Origin: Alkalibacterium pelagium
GTDB lineage: Bacteria > Bacillota > Bacilli > Lactobacillales > Carnobacteriaceae_A
DNA: 64,000 nucleotides
Assembly (NCBI RefSeq): GCF_900109325.1
Contig: NZ_FNZU01000004.1
Span: 62,001-126,000 of the forward strand
Reading direction: 5' to 3'
In this document: one piece after another, positions 1-8,618 of the stretch
Position numbering within the stretch: position 1 is the first letter of the stretch
Layout of the letters: every line of letters begins with the position of its first letter
Notes under the pieces: model-generated
What the model was told of the DNA's origin: nothing
The model's input: only the letters and a program-made list of their open reading frames with translations
Databases searched by the model: none
Program-made: the position numbers and the translations under genes

Positions 1-57
1 TGAATGCATCTTTTTTTGTGCTGGCTAATTTATTTGTGAGGATAAAACGGTCAGATA

Positions 58-77
58 TGCCAATTGTCGTATTGGCA
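58..77. repeat. small dyad downstream of the DUF5412 gene
   Basis: A 7-bp perfect inverted repeat (TGCCAAT and ATTGGCA) with a 6-base loop lies just past the end of the minus-strand gene at 93-479. It could form a short hairpin at the 3' end of that transcript, but there is no clear T-run on either side, so calling it a terminator would be a guess. Confidence 0.3.
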
Positions 78-92
78 GCGTGAGGTTTGATA

Positions 93-479
93 TTAATTAG
101 CTTCCTTCCAGTTAAACCAAGTAGTTTTGTCATTTATATCTATCTCTATTTGATTTATCTCAAATGAACTCTCATCTATCCATTCAATAGTGGTACTATC
201 CATTTCTGATAGAGGATAATACCAGAAAACAGTCGTATCTTCAAAAGACCCCTCATTGGAGTTTGCCGCCACTCTTAAAGATGGACGAACGGTTGCTCCG
301 CCATCATCGATAGTAAAAACACGGGCTTTAATGTTGCTGTTGAAGGGATTAACAACTTCTCGAATTAATGTTCCTCTCCCATCTAAATTAGATAGATTAG
401 TATCAAAAAAGGCTTTGTACACGCCGTAACTAAGCAAGATCAAGACAGCAATCGACACAAGTGCTATTTTCTTTTTCAT
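93..479 (-). CDS. DUF5412-like membrane-anchored protein
   Basis: A protein of 128 residues. It has a short basic start (MKKK), one hydrophobic segment at about residues 4-22 and an exported C-terminal domain. The domain resembles DUF5412 as I know it from bacilli: a GGAT-type turn, then a WYYP stretch, then a segment with Trp-Ile-Asp followed by a C-terminal IEIDIND strand. Function is unknown for the family. I start at 479 because an AAGGAG lies 12 bases upstream; the upstream in-frame ATG at 503 has no ribosome site. It lies downstream of, and co-oriented with, the small membrane protein at 540-719, so the two may be co-transcribed. Confidence 0.6.
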   Translation of the reverse strand: MKKKIALVSIAVLILLSYGVYKAFFDTNLSNLDGRGTLIREVVNPFNSNIKARVFTIDDGGATVRPSLRVAANSNEGSFEDTTVFWYYPLSEMDSTTIEWIDESSFEINQIEIDINDKTTWFNWKEAN

Positions 480-539
480 AATAAATATATACTCCTTCAT
501 CATACAAATAGCATGGTATTATTTATTTTTTTTGATTAG

Positions 540-719
540 TCAAAGATCTATTGAAAAATACCGAAAAGCCCAATAAGAACAGAAAAAAAATGAATTGATT
601 ATGACAGTGTAAATACGAAACGGCTTTTTATATCTACTAGGTAACTTAAGGCTAAAAGAGATTAAAACGTGTATTGCAGAAATTAAAAATGCAACGATAA
701 TATTCGATGGAAACTGCAT
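540..719 (-). CDS. small two-helix membrane protein, function unknown
   Basis: A 59-residue, very hydrophobic protein with two predicted membrane segments (about residues 5-22 and 35-52) separated by a basic loop (LPSRYKKPFR). The start at 719 is set by an AAGGAG seven bases upstream; the longer reading from 749 lacks such a site. I do not recognise the family. It points the same way as the DUF5412-like gene 60 bases downstream, and the pair could form a small operon. Its good ribosome site and two-helix pattern favour a real gene, but nothing indicates a role. Confidence 0.5.
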   Translation of the reverse strand: MQFPSNIIVAFLISAIHVLISFSLKLPSRYKKPFRIYTVIINSFFFCSYWAFRYFSIDL

Positions 720-931
720 GTGGATTCTCCTTGTCATATCTGGATACAATTATGTTATCTCAAAACGACTGAAATGTAAGTAATCAGTGATGGTACACTG
801 TGGTTAAACGAATGTCACATCAACGTTACATAAAAAATTAAGCTAATAAAGGAGATGGGAGACAAGAAAATTTTAGAAACTGTATCTGAATCAAAAGAAG
901 TAATTTCTGCAATCATCCCATCATCTACACA

Positions 932-1171
932 TCAGTACTTATCCTTCGTTTTCGACTCGCGCTCGTTGCCACGTTTAAAATTACCTGTCAGTCTTGCAAG
1001 CAGATACTGTGTGTCTTCCTCATCTGCATATTCTAAGTCTTCTATAAGCTGAGCGGCACGGTGTCCACTGACAATCATTACTTGTTTGCCGTAGTAGTAG
1101 ATAAACACTTTATGATTCTTTCGGATGGCGTAAGTAAAGGCAGTGTCTTTGGTCAAATCGTTGATACTCAT
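932..1171 (-). CDS. small conserved hypothetical protein
   Basis: A 79-residue soluble, charged protein. The central part reads as beta strands (KVFIYYYGKQVMIVSG) followed by a helix rich in Asp and Glu, and it ends in a basic tail. A GGAG eight bases before the ATG supports the start. It resembles short uncharacterised proteins of Lactobacillales and Bacillales, but I cannot name a family. It is monocistronic, convergent with nothing and divergent from the MscS gene at 1327. Confidence 0.55.
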   Translation of the reverse strand: MSINDLTKDTAFTYAIRKNHKVFIYYYGKQVMIVSGHRAAQLIEDLEYADEEDTQYLLARLTGNFKRGNERESKTKDKY

Positions 1172-1326
1172 AGTCGTTGCTCCATTCTCTTTGGCGTTTC
1201 GGTCAAGGGATCAATCTATAGGCGTATCATAGACTAATTATGGGATGTAAAGCAACGAAATAATCGTTTATTTGATGCGCGTTTGGTAAGATAAACTCAA
1301 CGACACATGAAAAGAGGAAACAAATT

Positions 1327-2394
1327 ATGAATAGATTGATTGATTGGATGGCATCGTTGGATGAATTTGGCATCAGTTTCTGGGTAGGCGCAGTGCTGGG
1401 CTTCATCATCATTCTCTTAGTACGATACGTCCTGGTTAAAGGGAATAAAAAAATAACTTCGAATGAACGGACAGCTTTATTTCTGACTACAGTGATCAAC
1501 TGGCTGACTTTTTTTGCGGTGATTGTCTTCCTGTTCTCATACTTCTCTCGAACAGCTTTGATTTACCAGACGCTTTTCACATTTGGCGATACGAATATTA
1601 CAATTTTTCTAATACTGACCGTTGTCTTTTCACTTGTACTGGCGGTGAAGTTGTCCGGAGCCGTCCGGCAATATATTCTACCAACTGTATACGATAAATA
1701 CGGTCTGGACCGTGGTGTACAGGCATCGATGAATACCTTCTTTCACTACCTTATTGTAACGATAGCCGTACTTATTTCATTCTCCTCGATCGGTTTTGAT
1801 CTGACGAGTCTGACTGTTTTCGCCAGCGTATTGGGTGTCGGGATCGGGTTCGGACTTCAGAATGTCATGTCCAACTTCATTTCAGGTCTGATCATTTTGT
1901 TTGAACGGCCCATAAAAGTGGGAGACCGAATCATTATCGACGGAACGATTGCCGATGTGGAAGAAATCAAAATGAGAGCGACTGTCGTTAGAACTCGCGT
2001 TCACGAACGCATGATTATACCAAATTCCTATTTTCTTGAAGAAAAATTTGTGAACCGGTCTTATGCTGATACTAGACTCAGGATTGCCGTGGGTGTAGGG
2101 GTGTCTTACGACAGCGATGTCGCCCGTGTCAGACAGCTGCTTGAAGAATCTGTTATTGAACTGCGAGAAGAAAAATGGAATAATATCCTCAAAGAACCGG
2201 AACCGAGAGTCTTTTTTGAAGAGTTTGGTGATTCTTCGTTAGATTTCACCGTCTGGTTCTGGATAGATACACAATCTGAAGAACGGGAATTCAGAATTCC
2301 GAGTGACTTGAGATTTAAAATTTTTGAGAAATTCGAGCAGAATGGAATTGAAATTCCATTCCCGCAACGCGACATTCATGTAAAATCAAATTAA
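1327..2394 (+). CDS. MscS-family mechanosensitive ion channel
   Basis: A 355-residue small-conductance mechanosensitive channel, a membrane pore that opens under tension to release solutes after osmotic downshock. Four hydrophobic segments are visible (about residues 17-37, 50-72, 91-110 and 138-155). They are followed by the glycine-rich pore helix and the family hallmark GLQNVMSNFISGLIILFERP (about 176-195), then the soluble beta domain beginning VGDRIII. The C-terminal alpha/beta domain ends near residue 350. An AGAGGAAA site precedes the ATG. It stands alone; the phosphate-sensing genes begin 40 bases downstream, and read-through into them is possible because no terminator is seen between. 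Confidence 0.9.
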   Translation: MNRLIDWMASLDEFGISFWVGAVLGFIIILLVRYVLVKGNKKITSNERTALFLTTVINWLTFFAVIVFLFSYFSRTALIYQTLFTFGDTNITIFLILTVVFSLVLAVKLSGAVRQYILPTVYDKYGLDRGVQASMNTFFHYLIVTIAVLISFSSIGFDLTSLTVFASVLGVGIGFGLQNVMSNFISGLIILFERPIKVGDRIIIDGTIADVEEIKMRATVVRTRVHERMIIPNSYFLEEKFVNRSYADTRLRIAVGVGVSYDSDVARVRQLLEESVIELREEKWNNILKEPEPRVFFEEFGDSSLDFTVWFWIDTQSEEREFRIPSDLRFKIFEKFEQNGIEIPFPQRDIHVKSN

Positions 2395-2434
2395 ATAATC
2401 AACAAGACCAGTCATGAGGAGAAAGAGGGCGCAA

Positions 2435-3142
2435 ATGAAAAAAGTTCTGATAGTTGAAGATGAGCAGTCTATTTTGAAGCTTTTACAGTATAACCTGGAG
2501 AAAGAAGGCTATGAGGTTTCTGGGGCAATGGATGGAAAAGAAGGGTACGAGATGGCACTCAGCACTTCCTTTGATATCATTCTTCTCGATCTGATGCTTC
2601 CGGGGATGGATGGGATGGATGTCTGCCGGGAGTTGAGAAGAGAAAAAGTCGATGCTCCGATCATTATGCTTACGGCTAAGGATTCAGAGATTGATAAAAT
2701 CGTCGGACTGGAACTCGGGGCAGATGATTACATGACCAAGCCTTTCAGTCCTAGAGAAGTCATTGCACGTATGAAAGCTATTTTCAGACGTATGGAGAGA
2801 AACAGTGCATCGAAGGAAGAGTCAAACGAATTGACGGAAGACATCATCATCGGTGACATCGTTATTTCTCCTGATCAGTATGAAGTGTCTGTCAGAGGTG
2901 AAAAGCAGGAAGTGACACCTAAAGAATTTGAACTGCTTCTTTACCTGGCGCGACATAAAGGGCGTATTCTCAACAGGGAACAGCTGCTTCAGGCGGTCTG
3001 GGACTTTGACTTTACCGGAGAGACCCGCATCGTTGACATGCATATCAGTCATTTACGGGAAAAAATCGAAGAAGACCCCAAGAAACCGGTCTATCTGAAA
3101 ACTGCCAGAGGGTTCGGTTATAAGCTGGAGGCGCCGAAATGA
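2435..3142 (+). CDS. phoP: PhoP/PhoB-type response regulator
   Basis: A 235-residue OmpR-family response regulator. The receiver domain (about 1-120) has the acidic pocket Glu8/Asp9, the phospho-acceptor Asp52 in IILLDLMLPGMDG and the conserved Lys of MTKPF. The winged-helix domain (about 135-232) carries VTPKEFELLLYLA and the recognition region TRIVDMHISHLREKI. The start at 2435 has GAGGG just upstream; an in-frame ATG at 2414 gives only an unconserved basic leader. The stop overlaps the kinase start (ATGA). With PhoR next door and pst genes following, phosphate-starvation control is the likely role; the Pho boxes found at pstS and the second phn locus fit this. Confidence 0.9.
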   Translation: MKKVLIVEDEQSILKLLQYNLEKEGYEVSGAMDGKEGYEMALSTSFDIILLDLMLPGMDGMDVCRELRREKVDAPIIMLTAKDSEIDKIVGLELGADDYMTKPFSPREVIARMKAIFRRMERNSASKEESNELTEDIIIGDIVISPDQYEVSVRGEKQEVTPKEFELLLYLARHKGRILNREQLLQAVWDFDFTGETRIVDMHISHLREKIEEDPKKPVYLKTARGFGYKLEAPK

Positions 3143-4911
3143 AACAGCTGAGAGCCAGGATTCTCGGGTTTTTCATGCTCGTTCTCGTGCTGTTTACCCT
3201 CCTGTTTCTCTATCTTATCTCGTCCATCCTTCAGCGGCAGGCTATTGAGCAGCAGGGCGAGGATCTTCAGTCTCAACTATTGACATTATCCAGCCAGCTG
3301 GATGCAACTCAGTTTGAAGATGATCTGGACCTGGTTGATTTGCAGCTGGACCAGACGGCTGAAGTGATTACTGAGCGTATTACCTTTATATCGCCTGAAG
3401 GAGAGGTCATTTACGATACACGAGCTCAGGAAGAGACACTTGAAAATCATCTCGATCGGCCTGAAATTCAGCAGGTGCTTGAGGGAGAATCAATCGGCAC
3501 GTTCAACCGTACCAGTGAAAGCACAGGAGAAGTCCTTTATTATGCTGCTACGGATTTCGTGAATGCAGAAGGAGAGTTGATCGGTTTTCTCCGGCTCTCT
3601 AAAAATGTAGAGGAGATGGGTGGACTGACTGATCAGTTCATTCAGACGCTTGCCTTGTTCATGGTCATTTCCATTCTGGTCGCGCTGCTGTTTACCAATT
3701 ACTGGACAAAGAGAATAAGCGACCCGATTGAAAAAATGAAGCAGATCACTGAACGACTGAGGATTCAGGACTATTCGAGCCGTTACCGGGAGCACTCCTA
3801 TAAAGAAATCGATGAGTTAGGGCTTGCCATCAATCACCTGGCCATGAACCTTGACTATCAGATGCAGGAAATCAATCAGAATCAGACCCAGCTCAAGGAA
3901 CTGGTCAACCATCTAGTTATTGGGGTCATGGTTGTAGATAATTATGGAAATATCAGTATGGTCAACCCCGTTATGAATGAAATCGTAGGGGAAGATCTTT
4001 ACGGTAAAATCGGGATGTCTTATGAAGAAGGCCTGCATAGTACAGCTTTGATTGACTTGATAACTCGAGCGATTCAGGAGCGGAGCCTGCAGAATAAAGA
4101 AACGACTTTGCTGTATCCTGAGGAAAAGGTCGTCGATGTCAATGTTGTCCCAATTTTGAATCAGTCCAAAGAGACCATCAATCATATTGTCCTGTTGTAT
4201 GATATTACAGAAATCAGGCGACTAGAAAAAGTTCGGACCGATTTTGTGGCCAACGTTTCTCATGAGCTGAGAACACCGATTACTGCAGTGAAAGGATTTG
4301 CAGAAACGCTGCTGGATGGCGCTCTTGAAGATGAAGAAGTGCTTGTGGAATTTCTGAAAATCATTCACAAAGAATCGACACGTCTGGATTTGATGGTCCA
4401 GGATATTCTACAGCTTTCCAGACTTGAGCAACATAAAGTTCGGGGAGTCATTCAGGATGTACGGATAAAGGATGTCGCAGATGAGGTCAGAAATATCCTT
4501 CACCAGAAAGTGGATTTGAAACAGATCACACTCAATGTGGTGGAAAAAGAAGCCGTCGTAATGGAAATCGACCGGGACCAGCTGAAGCAGATTCTGATTA
4601 ACCTGATTGGAAATGCAGTAACCTATACGCCGAACAAAGGATGGATCGGCGTGACTATTGACCGGACAGACCACGAAGCCGTGATAACTGTCAGTGACAA
4701 CGGCCTCGGGATCCCTAAAGAGAGTCAGTCGCGTATCTTTGAACGCTTTTACAGAGTAGATAAGGCTAGAAGCCGGAATGCTGGAGGAACTGGACTGGGT
4801 CTGGCTATTGTGAAATGGCTGATTGAAAATAATCAGGGACGCATCACATTAGACAGCGAAGAAAATAAAGGCAGTACCTTTACCATCTGGCTTCCTTTAA
4901 AACATGAATAG
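3139..4911 (+). CDS. phoR: PhoR-type sensor histidine kinase
   Basis: A 590-residue membrane sensor kinase. The order is membrane helix 1 (about 8-30), an extracytoplasmic sensor domain, helix 2 (about 168-190), HAMP (about 191-240), a PAS domain (about 250-360), and HisKA with the phospho-accepting His375 in VANVSHELRTP. The HATPase domain follows, with N box (QILINLIGNAVTYTP), DNGLGIP, FERFYRVDKA and GGTGLGLAIVK. This is the full B. subtilis PhoR/streptococcal PnpS architecture. It is translationally coupled to phoP by a 4-base overlap and followed by a strong terminator before pstS, so phoPR and pst are separate transcripts. Confidence 0.92.
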   Translation: MKQLRARILGFFMLVLVLFTLLFLYLISSILQRQAIEQQGEDLQSQLLTLSSQLDATQFEDDLDLVDLQLDQTAEVITERITFISPEGEVIYDTRAQEETLENHLDRPEIQQVLEGESIGTFNRTSESTGEVLYYAATDFVNAEGELIGFLRLSKNVEEMGGLTDQFIQTLALFMVISILVALLFTNYWTKRISDPIEKMKQITERLRIQDYSSRYREHSYKEIDELGLAINHLAMNLDYQMQEINQNQTQLKELVNHLVIGVMVVDNYGNISMVNPVMNEIVGEDLYGKIGMSYEEGLHSTALIDLITRAIQERSLQNKETTLLYPEEKVVDVNVVPILNQSKETINHIVLLYDITEIRRLEKVRTDFVANVSHELRTPITAVKGFAETLLDGALEDEEVLVEFLKIIHKESTRLDLMVQDILQLSRLEQHKVRGVIQDVRIKDVADEVRNILHQKVDLKQITLNVVEKEAVVMEIDRDQLKQILINLIGNAVTYTPNKGWIGVTIDRTDHEAVITVSDNGLGIPKESQSRIFERFYRVDKARSRNAGGTGLGLAIVKWLIENNQGRITLDSEENKGSTFTIWLPLKHE

Positions 4912-4921
4912 AATAAATTGC

Positions 4922-4966
4922 AACCCACGACTTAGGACACCTGTCCATTGAGTCGTGGGTTTTCTT
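4922..4966 (+). terminator. rho-independent terminator of phoPR
   Basis: An 11-bp perfect stem (4922-4932 with 4951-4961) enclosing a smaller GGACA/TGTCC hairpin, followed by a T-rich stretch. It ends the phoPR transcript. The first repeat of the pstS Pho box begins within its T-rich tail. Confidence 0.85.
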
Positions 4967-4991
4967 TACACAATATTTACATTCCCTTACA
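4965..4991 (+). promoter_or_regulatory. Pho box (PhoP-binding direct repeats) before pstS
   Basis: Three hexamers sit on one helix face: TTTACA at 4965, TTTACA at 4976 and CTTACA at 4986, spaced 11 and 10 bases. This matches the TT(A/T/C)ACA direct-repeat organisation recognised by PhoP in B. subtilis. The site is 99 bases before the pstS start codon, with an AT-rich candidate -10 (TAATAT) near 5033. The same arrangement occurs at 30846-30872. PhoP activation of the pst operon in low phosphate is inferred. Confidence 0.65.
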
Positions 4992-5089
4992 TAAAACAGA
5001 CAATAAATCCAATAAAAGTACACAGTCGACATTTAATATAGGGACTGTAGACAGGAGATGTCTTAATTTATCCACTAAAGGAGATTAAC

Positions 5090-5998
5090 ATGAAAAAACA
5101 TATCAAACTGCTATCTATCGTAGGTTTAGCCGCAACAACTCTGGCCGCTTGTGCTGACACTGGAAGCGAAGGTGCTTCAAACGGTTCTGATGGAGGATCA
5201 AACGGGGGAGACTTCGATAACTCAACAAATCTGCACTTGGTTACTCGTGAAGTCGGATCAGGAACGCGTGATGCTTTTGCTGAACTAACTGGACTTGATG
5301 ATGGCGATAACGACCTGATTGCTCCTGAAGCAACAGCTCAGCAAGGAACGAACGCAGTCAACAGTACTGTAGCAGACGACTTGTATGCCATTGGGTATAC
5401 TTCAGTTGGAGCTCTGGACGATTCACTGAAAGCAATTCAAATTGATGGTGTTGACGCGAATGAAGAGAATATCCTTGATGGCGACTACGAAATTGCACGT
5501 AATTTCAACGTCATTATCGGAGAAGATCTGGACGATGTTGCTGCTGACTTCTGGGAATTTATGTTTTCAGCTGAAGGACAGGCTATTGTTGACGAAGTGG
5601 GCTACATTCCTTCTGATACCGATGCTCCAGCATACGAAGGCAGCGATCTTGACTTAAGCGGATCGATCGATGTTAACGGATCAACATCAGTATACCCAGT
5701 TGTTGAAGCAATGGCAGAAGCGTATCAGGAGATTCATTCTGACGTACAAATCGCTGTTCACTCAACTGGATCTGGTGCAGGTGTCACTTCTGCAATTGAA
5801 GGAACATCTGATATCGGTATGGCATCAAGAGACCTTGATGATGACGAAACAAGTCAAGTAACTGAAGTAAGAGCTGTTGCACTTGATGGAATCGCAGTCG
5901 TTGTCCACCCGGATAACCCACTTGAATCATTAAGCATGGATCAAGTTGCAGACATCTTCAGAGGCGACTTCTCAACATGGGCAGACATTTTAGATTAA
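5090..5998 (+). CDS. pstS: phosphate-binding lipoprotein PstS with permuted lobe order
   Basis: A 302-residue solute-binding lipoprotein of the Pst phosphate importer. The signal peptide ends in a lipobox with Cys21, followed by a Ser/Gly/Asp linker. The domain order is unusual. The half that is normally C-terminal (REVGSGTRDAF near residue 52, through GYIPSD near 178) comes first. The normally N-terminal half follows: SGSIDVNGSTSVYPVVEAMA from about 190, phosphate-loop TGSGAG near 225, ending at IFRGDFSTWADI. All phosphate-contact motifs are present, so the protein should be functional. I recall similar permuted PstS proteins in other Firmicutes, so this may be a lineage form. A clear AAAGGAG precedes the ATG. 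Confidence 0.92.
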   Translation: MKKHIKLLSIVGLAATTLAACADTGSEGASNGSDGGSNGGDFDNSTNLHLVTREVGSGTRDAFAELTGLDDGDNDLIAPEATAQQGTNAVNSTVADDLYAIGYTSVGALDDSLKAIQIDGVDANEENILDGDYEIARNFNVIIGEDLDDVAADFWEFMFSAEGQAIVDEVGYIPSDTDAPAYEGSDLDLSGSIDVNGSTSVYPVVEAMAEAYQEIHSDVQIAVHSTGSGAGVTSAIEGTSDIGMASRDLDDDETSQVTEVRAVALDGIAVVVHPDNPLESLSMDQVADIFRGDFSTWADILD

Positions 5999-6022
5999 TC
6001 AATAGCGTTTAAACAGATAGGA

Positions 6023-6069
6023 AAGAGGGGTCTGCAGAACAGATAATGCGTCTGTTCGGCAGCCCTCTT
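6023..6069 (+). promoter_or_regulatory. intercistronic hairpin between pstS and pstC
   Basis: An imperfect long hairpin with outer arms AGAGGG/CCCTCT and inner arms CTGC/GCAG and AACAGA/TCTGTT. It is not followed by a T-run, so it is more likely an mRNA-stabilising or partial-attenuation element than a terminator. Such elements keep the binding protein in excess over the membrane subunits; that role is inferred. Confidence 0.55.
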
Positions 6070-6097
6070 GTACTGTAATTGAGAAAGGATTTTAATT

Positions 6098-7009
6098 ATG
6101 GAACACATAAATGAAGGGGCAGCGGGGAAGACTAAGCGTCGTCCTCCCGTCAGAAAAACAGCTAAGACGGATTGGAAGGAAAAGATCATGCATGGCGTCT
6201 TCTTCATGGCGGCATTCACTTCCATTTTGTCTCTCGTACTGATCGTAATTTTTATTTTTACTAATGGTTTGCCTATGATGTTCGAGTATGGCTTGACTGA
6301 TTTCATTTTCGGAACAACCTGGAATCGGACCACGTTCGGCCTCTTACCTATGATCACAGGTTCTATACTAGTAACACTGGGTGCAGTAGGTCTAGGTGTG
6401 CCGATCGGTGTCATGACGGCTGTTTTTATGGCGGAATTCTGTCCGAAGAGACTTTATGCATTCTTAAAGCCTGCAGTTAACTTAATGGCAGGAATTCCTT
6501 CTATTGTTTACGGATTTTTTGCACTGAGAATCATCGTTCCACAGATTCGTGGCATATTCGGCGGTCCAGGTAACAGTATGCTGGCAGCGATACTCCTGCT
6601 TGCCATCATGATTCTTCCGACAGTCATTTCTTTATCTGAAGCAGCGATCCGCTCTGTGCCCCGTTCGTATTTTTCAGGAAGCATGGCCTTGGGTGCCAGT
6701 CACGAAAGAAGTATTTTCTCAGTTGTCGTTCCAGCTGCCAAATCTGGCATTTTCTCAAGTATCGTATTGGGAGTCGGACGGGCAATTGGTGAAACGATGG
6801 CAGTGGTCATGGTTGCCGGAAACCAACCGTTAATGCCTAGAGGGCTTACGGAAGGGGTCAGAACGCTGACTACGAATATTGTTATGGAAATGGCCTATGC
6901 ATCCGGTCAGCACAGGGATGCTTTAGTCGCAACAGGTGTCGTCTTGTTCGTCTTCATTATGATCATCAACACGACATTTCTGATTATGAAAACAAAGGAG
7001 GCTAAATAA
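6098..7009 (+). CDS. pstC: phosphate ABC transporter permease PstC
   Basis: A 303-residue inner-membrane permease with a basic cytoplasmic N-terminus (about 1-30) and about six membrane helices. The binding-protein-dependent permease loop is visible near residues 190-230 (ALGAS...GVGRAIGETMAVVMVAGN), the GETMAV stretch being typical of PstC. It pairs with PstA to form the channel. AAAGGA precedes the ATG, and it is spaced two bases from pstA. Confidence 0.93.
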   Translation: MEHINEGAAGKTKRRPPVRKTAKTDWKEKIMHGVFFMAAFTSILSLVLIVIFIFTNGLPMMFEYGLTDFIFGTTWNRTTFGLLPMITGSILVTLGAVGLGVPIGVMTAVFMAEFCPKRLYAFLKPAVNLMAGIPSIVYGFFALRIIVPQIRGIFGGPGNSMLAAILLLAIMILPTVISLSEAAIRSVPRSYFSGSMALGASHERSIFSVVVPAAKSGIFSSIVLGVGRAIGETMAVVMVAGNQPLMPRGLTEGVRTLTTNIVMEMAYASGQHRDALVATGVVLFVFIMIINTTFLIMKTKEAK

Positions 7010-7011
7010 TC

Positions 7012-7827
7012 ATGACAAGTAAACTAATGAAAGGTCTAGTCTATGCATCGGCAGCTTTTACTTTCGGCATGCTGGGCTATCTGGTTATTTACATTCTGAT
7101 CAACGGGGTCAGATTTCTGACGCCCTCTCTGTTTTCATGGCAGTACAGCACATCCAATGTATCAATGATGCCGGCGCTTATGACGACACTGATGGTCGTT
7201 GCGGGCACCTTACTGATTGCGACTCCGATTGGCGTGTTCACAGGTTTTTATCTGGTGGACTATGCTGACAGAAAGAATCCAGTGGTTAGAGCGATCGGAA
7301 TGGCTACAGACACTCTGGCTGGAATCCCGTCAATCATTTACGGATTATTCGGTATGCTTTTCTTCGTTATTTTCCTGGAGTTTCAATTTTCACTGATTGC
7401 AGGTATTCTGACGGTCACGATCATGTCGCTGCCTGTCATTATTCGAGCGACTGAAGAGGCACTGATTGCCACAGGTATGCCTATCAGACAAGCTAGTTAT
7501 GCGCTTGGAGCAGGGAAACTGAGAACCTTATTCAAAGTGGTCCTGCCAGTGGCTATGCCTGGTATCTTATCGGGTGTCATTCTGGCTACTGGTCGAATCG
7601 TGGGTGAAACAGCAGCACTTATGTTCACGCTCGGAACGGCAACAAACCTACCAGGCAGTCTCTTCGCTTCCGGAAGAACCCTGTCTCTTCATATGTATAT
7701 ACTGTCTCAGGAAGGGCGTCACGTTAATGAAGCCTATGCAACAGCAGTCGTTCTGCTTATATTTGTTCTAGTGATCAATGCGTTATCGACACTAGTGAGC
7801 AAGCGATTGGCTGGAGGAGGAAAATAA
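7012..7827 (+). CDS. pstA: phosphate ABC transporter permease PstA
   Basis: A 271-residue permease with six predicted helices. It carries the PstA-type motif [20 protein letters not shown] followed by [10 protein letters not shown] in the cytoplasmic loop that contacts the ATPase. An AAAGGAGG-like site within the end of pstC precedes the ATG. Its TAA overlaps the pstB ATG by one base, so translation of the two is coupled. Confidence 0.93.
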   Translation: MTSKLMKGLVYASAAFTFGMLGYLVIYILINGVRFLTPSLFSWQYSTSNVSMMPALMTTLMVVAGTLLIATPIGVFTGFYLVDYADRKNPVVRAIGMATDTLAGIPSIIYGLFGMLFFVIFLEFQFSLIAGILTVTIMSLPVIIRATEEALIATGMPIRQASYALGAGKLRTLFKVVLPVAMPGILSGVILATGRIVGETAALMFTLGTATNLPGSLFASGRTLSLHMYILSQEGRHVNEAYATAVVLLIFVLVINALSTLVSKRLAGGGK

Positions 7828-8588
7828 TGTCTAGAACAACTAAAATTACAGTCAGAGATTTAAAACTCTGGTACGGAGATTTCGAAGCCCTTCATGGTGT
7901 CGATCTCGATATTTACGAAAAAGAAATCACAGCTTTTATTGGCCCGTCCGGTTGTGGAAAATCGACGCTGATCAAAACGCTCAATCGCATGAATGATCTA
8001 GTTGAAAACTGCCGAATTGAAGGAACCGTTGAGCTTGATGGAAAAGATATCTACAGCAGAAAAGTCGAGCTGAATAATTTGAGAAAACGAGTGGGAATGG
8101 TCTTCCAGCAACCCAATCCTTTTCCAAAAAGCATCTATGACAATATTGCATTTGGACCAAGAACGCATGGAATCAAGAACAAAAGTGAACTGGATGAGAT
8201 TGTAGAAAAGAGCTTGAAGCAGGCAGCTATCTGGGATGAAGTCAAAGATCACTTGGATAGAAATGCGTTATCTATTTCAGGTGGACAGCAGCAGAGAATC
8301 TGTATTGCACGTGCTCTGGCGGTAGAACCGGATGTTCTTTTAATGGATGAACCAACAAGTGCTCTTGACCCTATTTCTACTTCAAAAATAGAAGAACTTG
8401 TATCCGAACTGAAAAATGACTATACCATTGTGATGGTCACACACAATATGCAGCAGGCATCACGTATTTCGGACCGTACAGCCTTCTTCCTGAATGGGAA
8501 TATTATTGAACAGGATGAAACCCGTAAGATCTTTACGAATCCTAGCGAAACAGAAACAGATAACTACATTTCCGGGCGATTCGGGTAA
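7827..8588 (+). CDS. pstB: phosphate ABC transporter ATPase PstB
   Basis: A 253-residue ATP-binding subunit. It has Walker [10 protein letters not shown] (about 39-47), Q-loop VFQQPNPFP, the ABC signature [10 protein letters not shown], Walker [13 protein letters not shown] and the switch histidine in VMVTHNM. The phosphate-importer form is recognised by NRMNDLV after Walker A and by the length of about 250 residues. It energises PstCA. GGAGGA precedes the ATG and the gene lies inside an unbroken pst operon. Confidence 0.96.
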   Translation: MSRTTKITVRDLKLWYGDFEALHGVDLDIYEKEITAFIGPSGCGKSTLIKTLNRMNDLVENCRIEGTVELDGKDIYSRKVELNNLRKRVGMVFQQPNPFPKSIYDNIAFGPRTHGIKNKSELDEIVEKSLKQAAIWDEVKDHLDRNALSISGGQQQRICIARALAVEPDVLLMDEPTSALDPISTSKIEELVSELKNDYTIVMVTHNMQQASRISDRTAFFLNGNIIEQDETRKIFTNPSETETDNYISGRFG

Positions 8589-8618
8589 TTGCTTTCAGGA
8601 TTAAAAGGAGAGAATAGC

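Noticed and set aside
855-1052. Plus-strand open frame preceded by AAAGGAG
   Set aside because: The AAAGGAG runs directly into the ATG with no spacing, the frame is antisense to the better-supported gene at 932-1171, and the product has no recognisable character.
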